DNA from: Ideonella paludis
Lineage (GTDB): Bacteria; Pseudomonadota; Gammaproteobacteria; Burkholderiales; Burkholderiaceae_C
Assembly: GCF_018069865.1 (NCBI RefSeq)
Contig: NZ_JAGQDG010000005.1
Location: 62,001-126,000 of the forward strand
DNA length: 64,000 bases
Reading direction: 5' to 3'
Under the pieces are notes generated by a model. That model was given only the letters and a program-made list of their open reading frames with translations. It did not search any database and was not told the DNA's origin. Shown here piece by piece: positions 57,187 to 64,000 of this stretch (position 1 is the first letter of the stretch; each line of letters opens with the position of its first letter). Position numbers and translations under genes: made by a program.

Positions 57187-58288
57187 TCGCATTGATTGGA
57201 GCCAGCTGTGGTATCCGGGACCGGCGCGTCGCTTCACACCGGAGGAGTTGGCACGGGCGGGTCGAGATATGCCCTCCAAAACCTTGATCGTCACTGTCGG
57301 ATTCAACTTGCTTTCGATGGCGCCCATGATTTGGGTGCTTTCGGGTGCCGATTACCGTTGGGCCATCGTGGGCATCGTTTTCGCCTACCTGATTCTTTTT
57401 CTGCCCCTGGCCTCATGGTGCTGGCGACAGCCTGTGCGCAGCCGCATGATGGTGGCGACCTTGGCTTTGGCTGTTGTGCAGGTGGGGTTGGCGCTTTGCA
57501 TGCGCCAACTTGGTTTGGAGCGAGAGGCGCGTCATACGCTGGCTGCTGTGTCGGGCTTGGCTTTTGTGGCGGCCGCGGCAGGTCTGTGGGTCTGGACCGC
57601 CACCCGCTCCAGCCAAATCTCTGCTCGCCTGCGCGAACTCGACGAGCGCGACCAAGCCATTAGCATGGCCTTGCAGTTGGCCACGGCCCAGGTTCAGCCG
57701 CATTTCTTGTTCAACTCACTCGCGTCGCTGCAGCACTGGGTCAGCACGGGCGATGGCCGAGCCGCGCCACTGCTGACCGCGCTCACCGCCTACCTGCGTG
57801 CGACCTTGCCGTTGTTCGAGCGCCGCAGCCTGAGCCTGGCCCAAGAGCTGGAGGCTGTGCGTCACTACCTGGCGGTGCTGGAGCTGCGCTTCGGCCAGCG
57901 CCTGCGCAGCAGCGTGCAGGCCGCCCCCGACACCCTGCAGGCCAGCCTGCCGCCCGGCGTGCTGCTGACGCTGGTGGAAAACGCGGTGGAGCACGGCTTG
58001 GCGCCCAAGCTGCAAGGCGGCGAGGTGCGCGTGGATGCAGCGACCGCCGCCGACGGCCGCGTCCGCATCACCATCTGCGACGACGGCGTGGGCCTGCCCG
58101 ACGCGTTGCTGAACCCCATTGCTACCACGCCCGAGCCCGCCAACGGCCGCGGTGTGGGCCTGCGCAATACCCGCACCCGCCTGCAGCAGTTGCATGGCGA
58201 CGCGGCCGAGCTGCATCTGTTCAACCCGCCCAGCGGTGGTGCCTGCGCCGAGCTGCTGCTGCCCCCGGGCCCATCCGCCCGTTCGTGA
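57176..58288 (+). CDS. LytS-type sensor histidine kinase (second of a pair)
   Basis: 370-residue paralogue of the preceding kinase with a different membrane part (four helices, about 45-165). The kinase core is QVQPHFLFNSLASLQHWV, LPPGVLLTLVENAVEHG, DDGVGLPDALL and GVGLRNTRTRL. ATG 57176 overlaps the upstream gene by 11 bases and carries GGAGGAGG, so translation is coupled. Both kinases have intact catalytic motifs, and the tandem arrangement before one regulator suggests two inputs, or a heterodimer, acting on the same output. Confidence 0.92.
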   Translation: MSADRIDWSQLWYPGPARRFTPEELARAGRDMPSKTLIVTVGFNLLSMAPMIWVLSGADYRWAIVGIVFAYLILFLPLASWCWRQPVRSRMMVATLALAVVQVGLALCMRQLGLEREARHTLAAVSGLAFVAAAAGLWVWTATRSSQISARLRELDERDQAISMALQLATAQVQPHFLFNSLASLQHWVSTGDGRAAPLLTALTAYLRATLPLFERRSLSLAQELEAVRHYLAVLELRFGQRLRSSVQAAPDTLQASLPPGVLLTLVENAVEHGLAPKLQGGEVRVDAATAADGRVRITICDDGVGLPDALLNPIATTPEPANGRGVGLRNTRTRLQQLHGDAAELHLFNPPSGGACAELLLPPGPSARS

Positions 58289-58316
58289 AACCCGCTTGAC
58301 GCCCACAAGGTTTGAG

Positions 58317-59102
58317 ATGAGCACCACCCCCCTGACGGCCCTGATCGCCGACGACGAAGAAGCCCCCCGCGCCCAGCTCAAAGCGGCGCTGCAACAAGCC
58401 TGGCCCGAGCTGCAGATCGTGGCCGAAGCCAGCAATGGGGTGGACGCCTGGGACGCCTATCTGGAGCACGAACCTCAGGTCTGCTTTCTGGACATTCGCA
58501 TGCCCGGCCTCTCGGGCATCGACGTGGCGCGGCGCATCGGCAGCCAGACCCCGGTGGTTTTTGTCACCGCCTTTGGCGACCATGCTGTGACGGCCTTCGA
58601 GGCCGGGGCGGTGGATTACGTGATGAAGCCCGTGGAGCTTGCGCGCCTGCAGCAAACGGTGGAGCGCCTGCAAGCGCGGTTGCACACCCACGCGCCTGCA
58701 GCCCCCCAGCCGGATCTACAGGCCTTGTTGAGCCAGTTGGGCCAGAGCTTGCGCAAGCCAGCCCCGCTGAGCGTGATCCAGGCGGCGGTGGGTAAAGAAG
58801 TCAAGCTGCTGCGGGTGGAGCATGTGGTCTTTTTCGAGGCCGACTCGCGCTACACCCGCGTGGTGGTGGACGACCCCGTCACCGGCCCCAGCGAGGCCCT
58901 GATCCGCACCCCGCTCAAGGAGCTGCTGGCCCAGTTGGACCCCGACCAGTTCTGGCAAGTCCACCGCTCGGTCATCGTCAACCACCACCACATCGCCAGC
59001 GCTGTGCGCGTGGACGAAGGCACCATGGTGCTGACCCTGCGCGGCCGCCCCGACCGCCTGCCCGTGTCTCGGCATTTTCAAGGGATGTTCAAGGGGCAGT
59101 GA
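58317..59102 (+). CDS. LytTR-type response regulator
   Basis: 261-residue regulator. The receiver (residues 1-120) has LIADDEEAPR, phospho-Asp in VCFLDIRMPG (about residue 58), VFVTAFGDHA and DYVMKPVE. A Pro/Gln-rich linker leads to a LytTR DNA-binding domain (about 155-261) with VKLLRVEHVVFFEADSRYTRVVV, FWQVHRSVIVNHHHIASA and LPVSRHFQGMF. It is phosphorylated by the two LytS kinases encoded just before it (29 bases). LytTR regulators bind direct repeats; the targets are not visible here. It is convergent with a lipoprotein gene (9 bases). Confidence 0.94.
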   Translation: MSTTPLTALIADDEEAPRAQLKAALQQAWPELQIVAEASNGVDAWDAYLEHEPQVCFLDIRMPGLSGIDVARRIGSQTPVVFVTAFGDHAVTAFEAGAVDYVMKPVELARLQQTVERLQARLHTHAPAAPQPDLQALLSQLGQSLRKPAPLSVIQAAVGKEVKLLRVEHVVFFEADSRYTRVVVDDPVTGPSEALIRTPLKELLAQLDPDQFWQVHRSVIVNHHHIASAVRVDEGTMVLTLRGRPDRLPVSRHFQGMFKGQ

Positions 59103-59111
59103 GCCCCCGGC

Positions 59112-59621
59112 TCATGACGCCAAGGCACCCCGCTGAGTGAAGCCCACAGGGATTTGAGGTGGGCCGGGCTCGTACATGTCTACATAAATGAGCCGGTCCT
59201 GATCTGTTCCGTCGACCCGAACGCGATAGACATCCAGCAGGCCGAGGCCCAGGGGTGAATGCACGCTGGGGAACTCGCAACAAGCGCCCTGCCGCTCATA
59301 CTCCAGCGGCTGGCCTTGGGGGCCACGAAGGGCGTTGAGCAGCAGGATGTGAACCCCTGTGCGAAGCCGAGGGCCGACCTTGATGGGCTTCTCTTTTGTA
59401 AAGCCATAGTCGGGATCTCGGGAGGTCAAGAGCGGTGTTCTGAAGTAGGGCGCCTGCGTGTCAGAGCGTCCATTCGGAACACCTTTTCCGGCCTTCGTTG
59501 ATTTGGCCAGTATCTCGGGGGCGGCCTGCGGCGGGGGCGTGGGCGCCGGCGGGGCTTGACAGGCTGTGATCAGCGCCGACAGCGTGAGGGCGATGCACAG
59601 ACGAAGGGAGGAGCGGCGCAT
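59112..59621 (-). CDS. Putative lipoprotein of the family misnamed 'KDO8P aldolase'
   Basis: 169-residue secreted protein. The signal ends in the lipobox LITAC (about residue 21), and a Pro-rich spacer follows. The domain PDYGFTKEKPIKVGPRL, ILLLNALRGPQGQPLEYERQGACCEF, LGLLDVYRVRV and LIYVDMYEPGPPQIPVGF matches a small family frequently annotated in databases as 2-dehydro-3-deoxyphosphooctonate aldolase; it has none of that enzyme's TIM-barrel sequence and should not be called one. Adjacent Cys-Cys may form a disulfide. Function unknown. ATG 59621 is the only good start. Confidence 0.78.
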   Translation of the reverse strand: MRRSSLRLCIALTLSALITACQAPPAPTPPPQAAPEILAKSTKAGKGVPNGRSDTQAPYFRTPLLTSRDPDYGFTKEKPIKVGPRLRTGVHILLLNALRGPQGQPLEYERQGACCEFPSVHSPLGLGLLDVYRVRVDGTDQDRLIYVDMYEPGPPQIPVGFTQRGALAS

Positions 59622-59745
59622 GGGCTTGGGTTTGATGGGGTGAGCGGATACCTTGCATCTTAGAGGCTTGTTCGGTTGAACCCTTAGGCGCTGGGCTGTC
59701 TTGCTCCCTCTAAACTGTCTTCATCCGCACTGACCGCCTGATGTG

Positions 59746-61443
59746 ATGCCCACTTCCCTTCCCACCCCCCACTTCGACCGCTTCTACCGCCACCCTGAAC
59801 TCACCGCCTTGCTGCAAGCCTATGCCGATGCGCGGCCGGACTTGGTGCAATTGCGGGAGCTGGGTAAAAGCCATGAAGGGCGGCCGATCTGGGTCGTGGT
59901 GCTGACCAACACCGCCACCGGCGCCGATGAGGATAAGCCGGCGATTTGGGTGGACGGCAACATCCATGCGGCGGAGCTGACGGCGTCTACCGCCTGCTTG
60001 TATTGGCTGCATCAACTGGTGCAGGGCTATGGCAGCGATGCCGCCACCACCGAGCTGTTGAACACGCGGGTGGTCTATTTGGTGCCGCGCCTCAACCCGG
60101 ATGGGGCGGAGTGGGCCCTGGCCGACAAGCCGCGTCACATCCGCTCTTCCACCCGGCCTTATCCGTTTGACGAGCCGCATGTCGACGGGTTGACGGTGGA
60201 GGATGTGGACGGCGATGGCCGCGTGCTGCTGATGCGCATTCCTGACCCGCACGGCGGCTGGAAGCCCCACCCCGAGGAGCCGCGGGTCTTGATCCCGCGC
60301 CAGCCCGGCGAGTTTGGTGGCACGTATTACCGCGTGCTGCCCGAGGGCACGGTGCAGCAGTTTGATGGCGTCACGCTCAAGGCCAACCGCGATGTCGAGG
60401 GCCTGGACTTGAACCGCAACTTCCCCTCGATGTGGCGGCAGGAGTTTGAGCAGGTGGGGGCCGGCCCCTACCCCACCAGCGAGCCCGAGGTGCGGGCCAT
60501 GGTGGACTTCATCGTCAAGCATCCCAACATTGGCGCGGCGGTGAGCTTTCACACCCACTCGGGCGTGATCCTGCGGCCCATGGGCACGCAGAGCGACACC
60601 GACATGACGCCGGAAGACCTGTGGCTGATCAAGCGCCTCTCCGACATCGGCACCGAGCTGACGGGCTATCCCAGTGTCAGCATTTTTCATGACTTCAAGT
60701 ACCACCCCAAAGAGGTCATCACCGGCACCCAAGACTGGGTGTATGAGCACCTGGGCGCGCTGTTCTGGACGGTGGAGATTTGGGCGCCCAACAAAGAGGC
60801 GGGCATCACCGACTACGACTGGATCCACTGGTACCGCGACCATCCGCCCGAGGATGACCTGAAGCTCTTGAAGTGGAGCGACGAGCAGTGCGGCGGGTTG
60901 GCCCATGTCGATTGGTACCCGTTTGAGCACCCGCAACTGGGCAAAGTCGAGCTGGGAGGCTGGGACCGCCTGAACTTCTGGCGCAACCCCCCGCCGCACC
61001 TGCGCGAGCGCGAGGCGGCGCGGTTTCCAAAATGGCTGACCCAGATCGGCCTGACCCTGCCCAAGCTGGAGTTGCTGCATGCCACCGCCGAGCCGCTGGG
61101 CGACGAGCGCTGGCGCGTGCGCCTGGCCGTGGCCAACGCGGGCTACTTGCCCAGCCACATCACCAAGCGGGCGGTGGAGCGCAAGACCTCACGGCCCTGC
61201 GTGTTTGAGCTGGACCTGCCCGAGACGGCGACGCTGGAGATGGGCACGCGCCGCCTCGAAGGCCCGCACCTGGACGGCCACGCCGCCAAGCAATCCTTGC
61301 AGGCCTTTTTGCCCAGCAAGGAGCTGACGGCCGACCGCGCCCAGGCCGAGTGGATCGTCAAGGCACCGGTGGGCACGGTGCTGCAGCTCAGCGCCCATGC
61401 GGGCCGAGCGGGGCGGGTGCGGGCGAGTGTGACGCTGGGCTGA
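59746..61443 (+). CDS. M14-family zinc carboxypeptidase-like protein
   Basis: 565-residue M14 metallopeptidase without signal peptide. The zinc site is HxxE in WVDGNIHAAELTAS (about residue 71) and the later His in VSFHTHSG (about 269); the catalytic Glu is in FWTVEIWAP. A large insert (about 140-220) separates the zinc motifs, and the C-terminal ~150 residues form an extra beta-rich domain. This long cytosolic subtype differs from digestive carboxypeptidases; the substrate is unknown. ATG 59746 is chosen; GTG 59743 is an alternative. It ends 5 bases before the convergent ackA. Confidence 0.9.
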   Translation: MPTSLPTPHFDRFYRHPELTALLQAYADARPDLVQLRELGKSHEGRPIWVVVLTNTATGADEDKPAIWVDGNIHAAELTASTACLYWLHQLVQGYGSDAATTELLNTRVVYLVPRLNPDGAEWALADKPRHIRSSTRPYPFDEPHVDGLTVEDVDGDGRVLLMRIPDPHGGWKPHPEEPRVLIPRQPGEFGGTYYRVLPEGTVQQFDGVTLKANRDVEGLDLNRNFPSMWRQEFEQVGAGPYPTSEPEVRAMVDFIVKHPNIGAAVSFHTHSGVILRPMGTQSDTDMTPEDLWLIKRLSDIGTELTGYPSVSIFHDFKYHPKEVITGTQDWVYEHLGALFWTVEIWAPNKEAGITDYDWIHWYRDHPPEDDLKLLKWSDEQCGGLAHVDWYPFEHPQLGKVELGGWDRLNFWRNPPPHLREREAARFPKWLTQIGLTLPKLELLHATAEPLGDERWRVRLAVANAGYLPSHITKRAVERKTSRPCVFELDLPETATLEMGTRRLEGPHLDGHAAKQSLQAFLPSKELTADRAQAEWIVKAPVGTVLQLSAHAGRAGRVRASVTLG

Positions 61444-61448
61444 GCGGC

Positions 61449-62639
61449 TCAGCCCGCCAACAGCGCCATGGCGGCTCGCGCCGCCGCGCGCCCTTCATCG
61501 GTGGGCACCACCCACAGCTCCACCGCGCTGTCGGCGGCCTGCAGGGCTTGCACGCTATCGCCACTAGCGGCTTGGTTGGCGGTACCGTCGAGCTTGACGC
61601 CGAGATAGGCGAGTGCGCGGGCGACCTCAGCGCGCAGCAGGGCATCGTGCTCGCCAATGCCGCCGGTGAAGGCGATCAGATCCACGCCGCCCAGCAGGGC
61701 CACCAAGCCGCCCATCTCGCGCACGATGCGGCGGGTGAACAGCGCGATGGCTTCTTGAGCGGCGGGGGCTGGGCTGGCGCGCAGGGTGCGCATGTCGGCG
61801 CTCAGGCCCGACACGCCTTTGAGGCCACTGTCTTTATAGAGCAGCTCTTCCACCTGAGTGTGGCTCCAGCCCTGGCGCCACAGGTGCAACAGCACGCCGG
61901 GGTCCAGGCTGCCGCTGCGGCTGCCCATCATCAGGCCGTCCAGGGCTGAGAAGCCCATGGTGGTGGCCACAGAGACCCCGCCTTGCGTGGCGCACAGGCT
62001 GGCGCCATTGCCCAAATGGGCCAGGATGGCGCGACCTGAGGCGCACGGGCTGCGTGCAGCCAGCACCTCGCTCACATATTGGTAAGACAGGCCATGGAAG
62101 CCGTAGCGGCGCAGGCCTTGCTCTGCCAGCGCAGAGGGCAGGGGCAGGCGCTGCTCCAGCGGTGGCAGGTGGGCATGAAAGGCGGTGTCAAAGCAGCCCA
62201 CTTGCGGCACGCCGGGCAGGGCGTGGGCAAAGGCGGCCACGCCGGCCAGGTTGTGCGGCTGGTGCAGCGGGGCCAGCGGGTTGAGCGCCGCCAGAGCGTC
62301 CAGCGTCGGTGCATCCAGCAGGCAAGGCGCCACACAGACGCTGCCGCCGTGCACGATGCGGTGGGCCACGGCCTGCAGTGGCACCTGGGCGGCGCTCAGC
62401 AGGCTCACCAAATGCGTTAAGGCCTGGGCCATGGGCGGCTCGGCGCTGGCGGGAAGGGGCTGACTTTGGCCCTCGGCCTTCAGGCGCGGCTGGCCGCCGG
62501 GCTCCAGCCCTTCGTAGGTGCAGGTCCAGCGCGCAGGCCCTTCGGCGGGGTAGAGGCCGCACTTGAGCGAGGACGAGCCGGCGTTGACCGCCAGCACGGC
62601 GGGCTGGCCTTCAAAGCGCTCGCGCAGGGTGGGCGTCAC
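61449..62639 (-). CDS. ackA: Acetate kinase
   Basis: 396-residue AckA, which converts acetyl phosphate and ADP to acetate and ATP. Seen are VLAVNAGSSSLKCGLY (phosphate loop), the HRIVHGG motif, FDTAFHAHLPP, RRYGFHGLSYQYV, ILAHLGNGASLCA, the catalytic Arg/Asp region TTMGFSALDGLMMGSRSGSLDPG and FTGGIGEHDALLR. The start is GTG 62639, in the stop of pta (GTGA overlap), so both are translated together. The pair with pta converts acetyl-CoA and acetate, and supplies acetyl phosphate. Confidence 0.96.
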   Translation of the reverse strand: MTPTLRERFEGQPAVLAVNAGSSSLKCGLYPAEGPARWTCTYEGLEPGGQPRLKAEGQSQPLPASAEPPMAQALTHLVSLLSAAQVPLQAVAHRIVHGGSVCVAPCLLDAPTLDALAALNPLAPLHQPHNLAGVAAFAHALPGVPQVGCFDTAFHAHLPPLEQRLPLPSALAEQGLRRYGFHGLSYQYVSEVLAARSPCASGRAILAHLGNGASLCATQGGVSVATTMGFSALDGLMMGSRSGSLDPGVLLHLWRQGWSHTQVEELLYKDSGLKGVSGLSADMRTLRASPAPAAQEAIALFTRRIVREMGGLVALLGGVDLIAFTGGIGEHDALLRAEVARALAYLGVKLDGTANQAASGDSVQALQAADSAVELWVVPTDEGRAAARAAMALLAG

Positions 62640-63607
62640 GGGCGGCGGCCCACCAGGGCGGCCAGGGCGGCCGAGGCCACGCGTGAGGCGGCCGTGTCGG
62701 CACGGCTGGTCAGCGCGATGGGCACGCGCGCGCCCAGCACCACGCCGCAGCTGGCGGCGCCGGCCAGGTAGTCGAGCTGTTTGGCCAGCATATTGCCGGC
62801 CTCTAAATCGGGCACCAGCAAGATGTCGGCGTCACCCGCCACGGTGGATTGGATGCCTTTGATGCGCGAGGCGTCGGCCGAGATGGCGTTGTCAAAAGCC
62901 AGCGGGCCGTCGAGCAGCGCGCCACTGATCTGGCCCCGATCGGCCATCTTGCACAGGGCGGCGGCGTCCAGGGTGGAGGGGATGCGCGGCGTCACCGTCT
63001 CCACCGCCGAGAGAATGGCCACCTTGGGGCAAGCCACGCCCAGGGCGTGGGCCAGGTCAATGGCGTTGCGCAAGATGTCGGCCTTGGTCAGCAAATCGGG
63101 CGCGATGTTGATGGCTGCGTCCGTCACCAGCAGGGGCTTGGGATAGGCGGGGACATCGAGCCGGAAGATGTGCGACATGCGGCGCTCGGTGCGCAGGCCG
63201 GGCTCGGCCAGCACGGCTTGCATCAACTCGTCGGTGTGCAGGCTGCCCTTCATCAGCGCATGGGCCTGGCCAAGGGCTGCGAGGCTTGCGGCCATGGCGG
63301 CGGCGGCATGGCTGTGCGGCGCGGCGATGAGGCTGATGCCGGCCAAGCTGCGGCCCAAAGTGTCGGCCAATTTCTGGATGCGCGCTTCAGGCCCGATCAG
63401 CAGCGGAATGATGAGCCCGGCTTCGGCCGCGTCCAGCGCACCGCTCAGCGAGGCTTCGTCACAGGGGTGGGCCACGGCGCAGGGCACGGGCGGGCGGCCA
63501 CGCAGCTCGGCCACCCAGGCCGACATGCGCGCTTCGGCGGCAGCGGCATCCGCACGGTGGCCTGCGGGCAGGGCATGGTCTGCCGGGCGGCTTAAAGAGG
63601 CATTCAT
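62636..63607 (-). CDS. pta: Phosphate acetyltransferase
   Basis: 323-residue single-domain phosphotransacylase, converting acetyl-CoA and phosphate to acetyl phosphate. The PTA_PTB fold is visible: PLLIGPEARIQKLADTL, GQAHALMKGSLHTDELMQAVL, LLVTDAAINIAPDLLTKADILRNAIDLAHALG, KVAILSAVETVTPRIPSTLDAAALCKM and LLVPDLEAGNMLAKQLDYLAGA. It lacks the N-terminal MaoC or DRTGG domains found in longer forms. ATG 63607 is used; 24 further in-frame codons upstream are low-complexity and belong to the overlap with the regulator gene. It is coupled to ackA. A butyryl substrate is possible but less likely next to ackA. Confidence 0.9.
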   Translation of the reverse strand: MNASLSRPADHALPAGHRADAAAAEARMSAWVAELRGRPPVPCAVAHPCDEASLSGALDAAEAGLIIPLLIGPEARIQKLADTLGRSLAGISLIAAPHSHAAAAMAASLAALGQAHALMKGSLHTDELMQAVLAEPGLRTERRMSHIFRLDVPAYPKPLLVTDAAINIAPDLLTKADILRNAIDLAHALGVACPKVAILSAVETVTPRIPSTLDAAALCKMADRGQISGALLDGPLAFDNAISADASRIKGIQSTVAGDADILLVPDLEAGNMLAKQLDYLAGAASCGVVLGARVPIALTSRADTAASRVASAALAALVGRRP

Positions 63608-63617
63608 GGTCAGGGCG

Positions 63618-64000
63618 TCAGAGTTTGCTGGCTTCGTCGCGCAGGGCGGCGGCCAAGGCGGTGTGGTCGATGCGCGCATGGCGCGGCGTGGTGGGCAGCA
63701 GCAGGCCGTCGCGCTTGAAGCTGCTGACCAAGCGGCTGGCCGTCTCGATGGTCATGTCCAGCATGGCGCTCATCTCTTGGCGGCCGGGCAGCCAGATTTC
63801 GCCGCCGTCGGCATATTCGGTGAGCTTGAGCAGCAGCCGCAGCATGCGGTAGCGGGCAGGGCCGGCGCACAGCTCGGTCAGCCATTCGTCGGCGTCATCC
63901 AAGGCGCGCTGCCAGCGCTTCATCATGTCGCGCATCAGCTCGGGCTGCTCGCGGGTGAGGTCGTCCACCAAGGTGCGCGGCAGGCGGCAGACCTCCACCG
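63618..64000 (-). CDS. Crp/Fnr-family regulator (3' part, cut by window end)
   Basis: The last ~127 residues of a Crp/Fnr regulator; the cyclic-nucleotide or sensory part lies beyond base 64000. The linker-helix region (QPELMRDMMKRWQRALDDADEW) precedes the winged helix, with EIWLPGRQEMSAMLDMTIETASRLVSSFKRDGLLLP as the DNA-reading helix-turn-helix (the Thr/Ala/Ser-Arg recognition pattern is typical). It lies 10 bases upstream of pta on the same strand, so it may be in one operon with pta and ackA and regulate it, for example in response to oxygen. Confidence 0.85.
   Translation of the reverse strand, partial: VEVCRLPRTLVDDLTREQPELMRDMMKRWQRALDDADEWLTELCAGPARYRMLRLLLKLTEYADGGEIWLPGRQEMSAMLDMTIETASRLVSSFKRDGLLLPTTPRHARIDHTALAAALRDEASKL

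Noticed and set aside
59710-61158. 482-codon open frame opposite the M14 peptidase gene
   Set aside because: Composition typical of antisense shadows in GC-rich DNA; no start signal or domain.

Overview
The window is GC-rich, densely coded proteobacterial chromosome. Gene content points to Betaproteobacteria, order Burkholderiales, of the Comamonadaceae / Rubrivivax-Leptothrix-Roseateles type: uup-type ABC-F, TIGR03862 flavoprotein, DUF3422 protein, panB-panC-bioB, a Crp/Fnr-ackA-pta block and many GGDEF/EAL proteins. The genus is inferred from protein style, not proven. I saw no rRNA, no tRNA, no CRISPR array and no prophage.

Layout. 1-6.8 kb: a DUF1800/DUF1501 exported pair (the first gene is probably cut by the window edge), a DUF5916-type beta-barrel protein, and a MoaD/ThiS-like protein with a BNR-repeat protein. 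6.8-13.1 kb: a TPR-GAF-GGDEF cyclase, uup, and a TPR-EAL phosphodiesterase. 13.2-23.6 kb: housekeeping genes (DUF1801, a small conserved protein, a CYTH protein, gshB, panB-panC-bioB, a flavoprotein, a GGDEF protein, recQ, a cupin). 23.6-28.5 kb: a VOC-family gene behind a very good LexA box, then a chromosomal integron. 28.5-39.1 kb: M28 and S9 peptidases, ssb, LtrA, and a DJ-1/F420-reductase-like/NmrA operon divergent from a LysR regulator. 39.3-51.1 kb: signalling genes (CsoR-like protein, receiver protein, chemoreceptor, Cache-PAS histidine kinase with a co-transcribed solute-binding protein), DUF3422, a DsrE/SLAC1 divergent pair, and a cupredoxin with a GGDEF-EAL protein. 51.5-64 kb: a hypothetical gene, an ABC exporter, an eRF1-like protein, a DksA/TraR protein, a class II amidotransferase, a two-kinase LytS/LytTR system, an M14 peptidase, ackA and pta, and the 3' end of a Crp/Fnr regulator.

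The most distinctive region is the integron at about 24.2-28.3 kb. The integrase, on the minus strand, keeps the IntI-specific insert and all visible catalytic motifs but is split by a one-base frameshift near 24585. An SOS-type LexA box overlaps its predicted promoter. Divergently lie an attI core (GTTAGGC at 25454) and four plus-strand cassettes, each closed by an attC whose paired R and L boxes can be read directly: 26448-26568, 27030-27155, 27594-27656 and 28177-28286. The cassettes carry an Abi-alpha/DUF4393-like protein (a phage-defence candidate in the first, best-expressed position), an ankyrin protein, an unrecognised protein and a protein with a DUF4926-like C-terminus. They are clearly less GC-rich than the flanks. 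If the frameshift is real, the array is frozen unless another integrase acts in trans.

Elsewhere the genes suggest heavy investment in signalling (two diguanylate cyclases, one EAL and one GGDEF-EAL protein, three histidine kinases, two response regulators, one chemoreceptor) on top of ordinary vitamin, redox and acetate metabolism. Several operons are tied by 1-11 base overlaps, which is used below to place starts.
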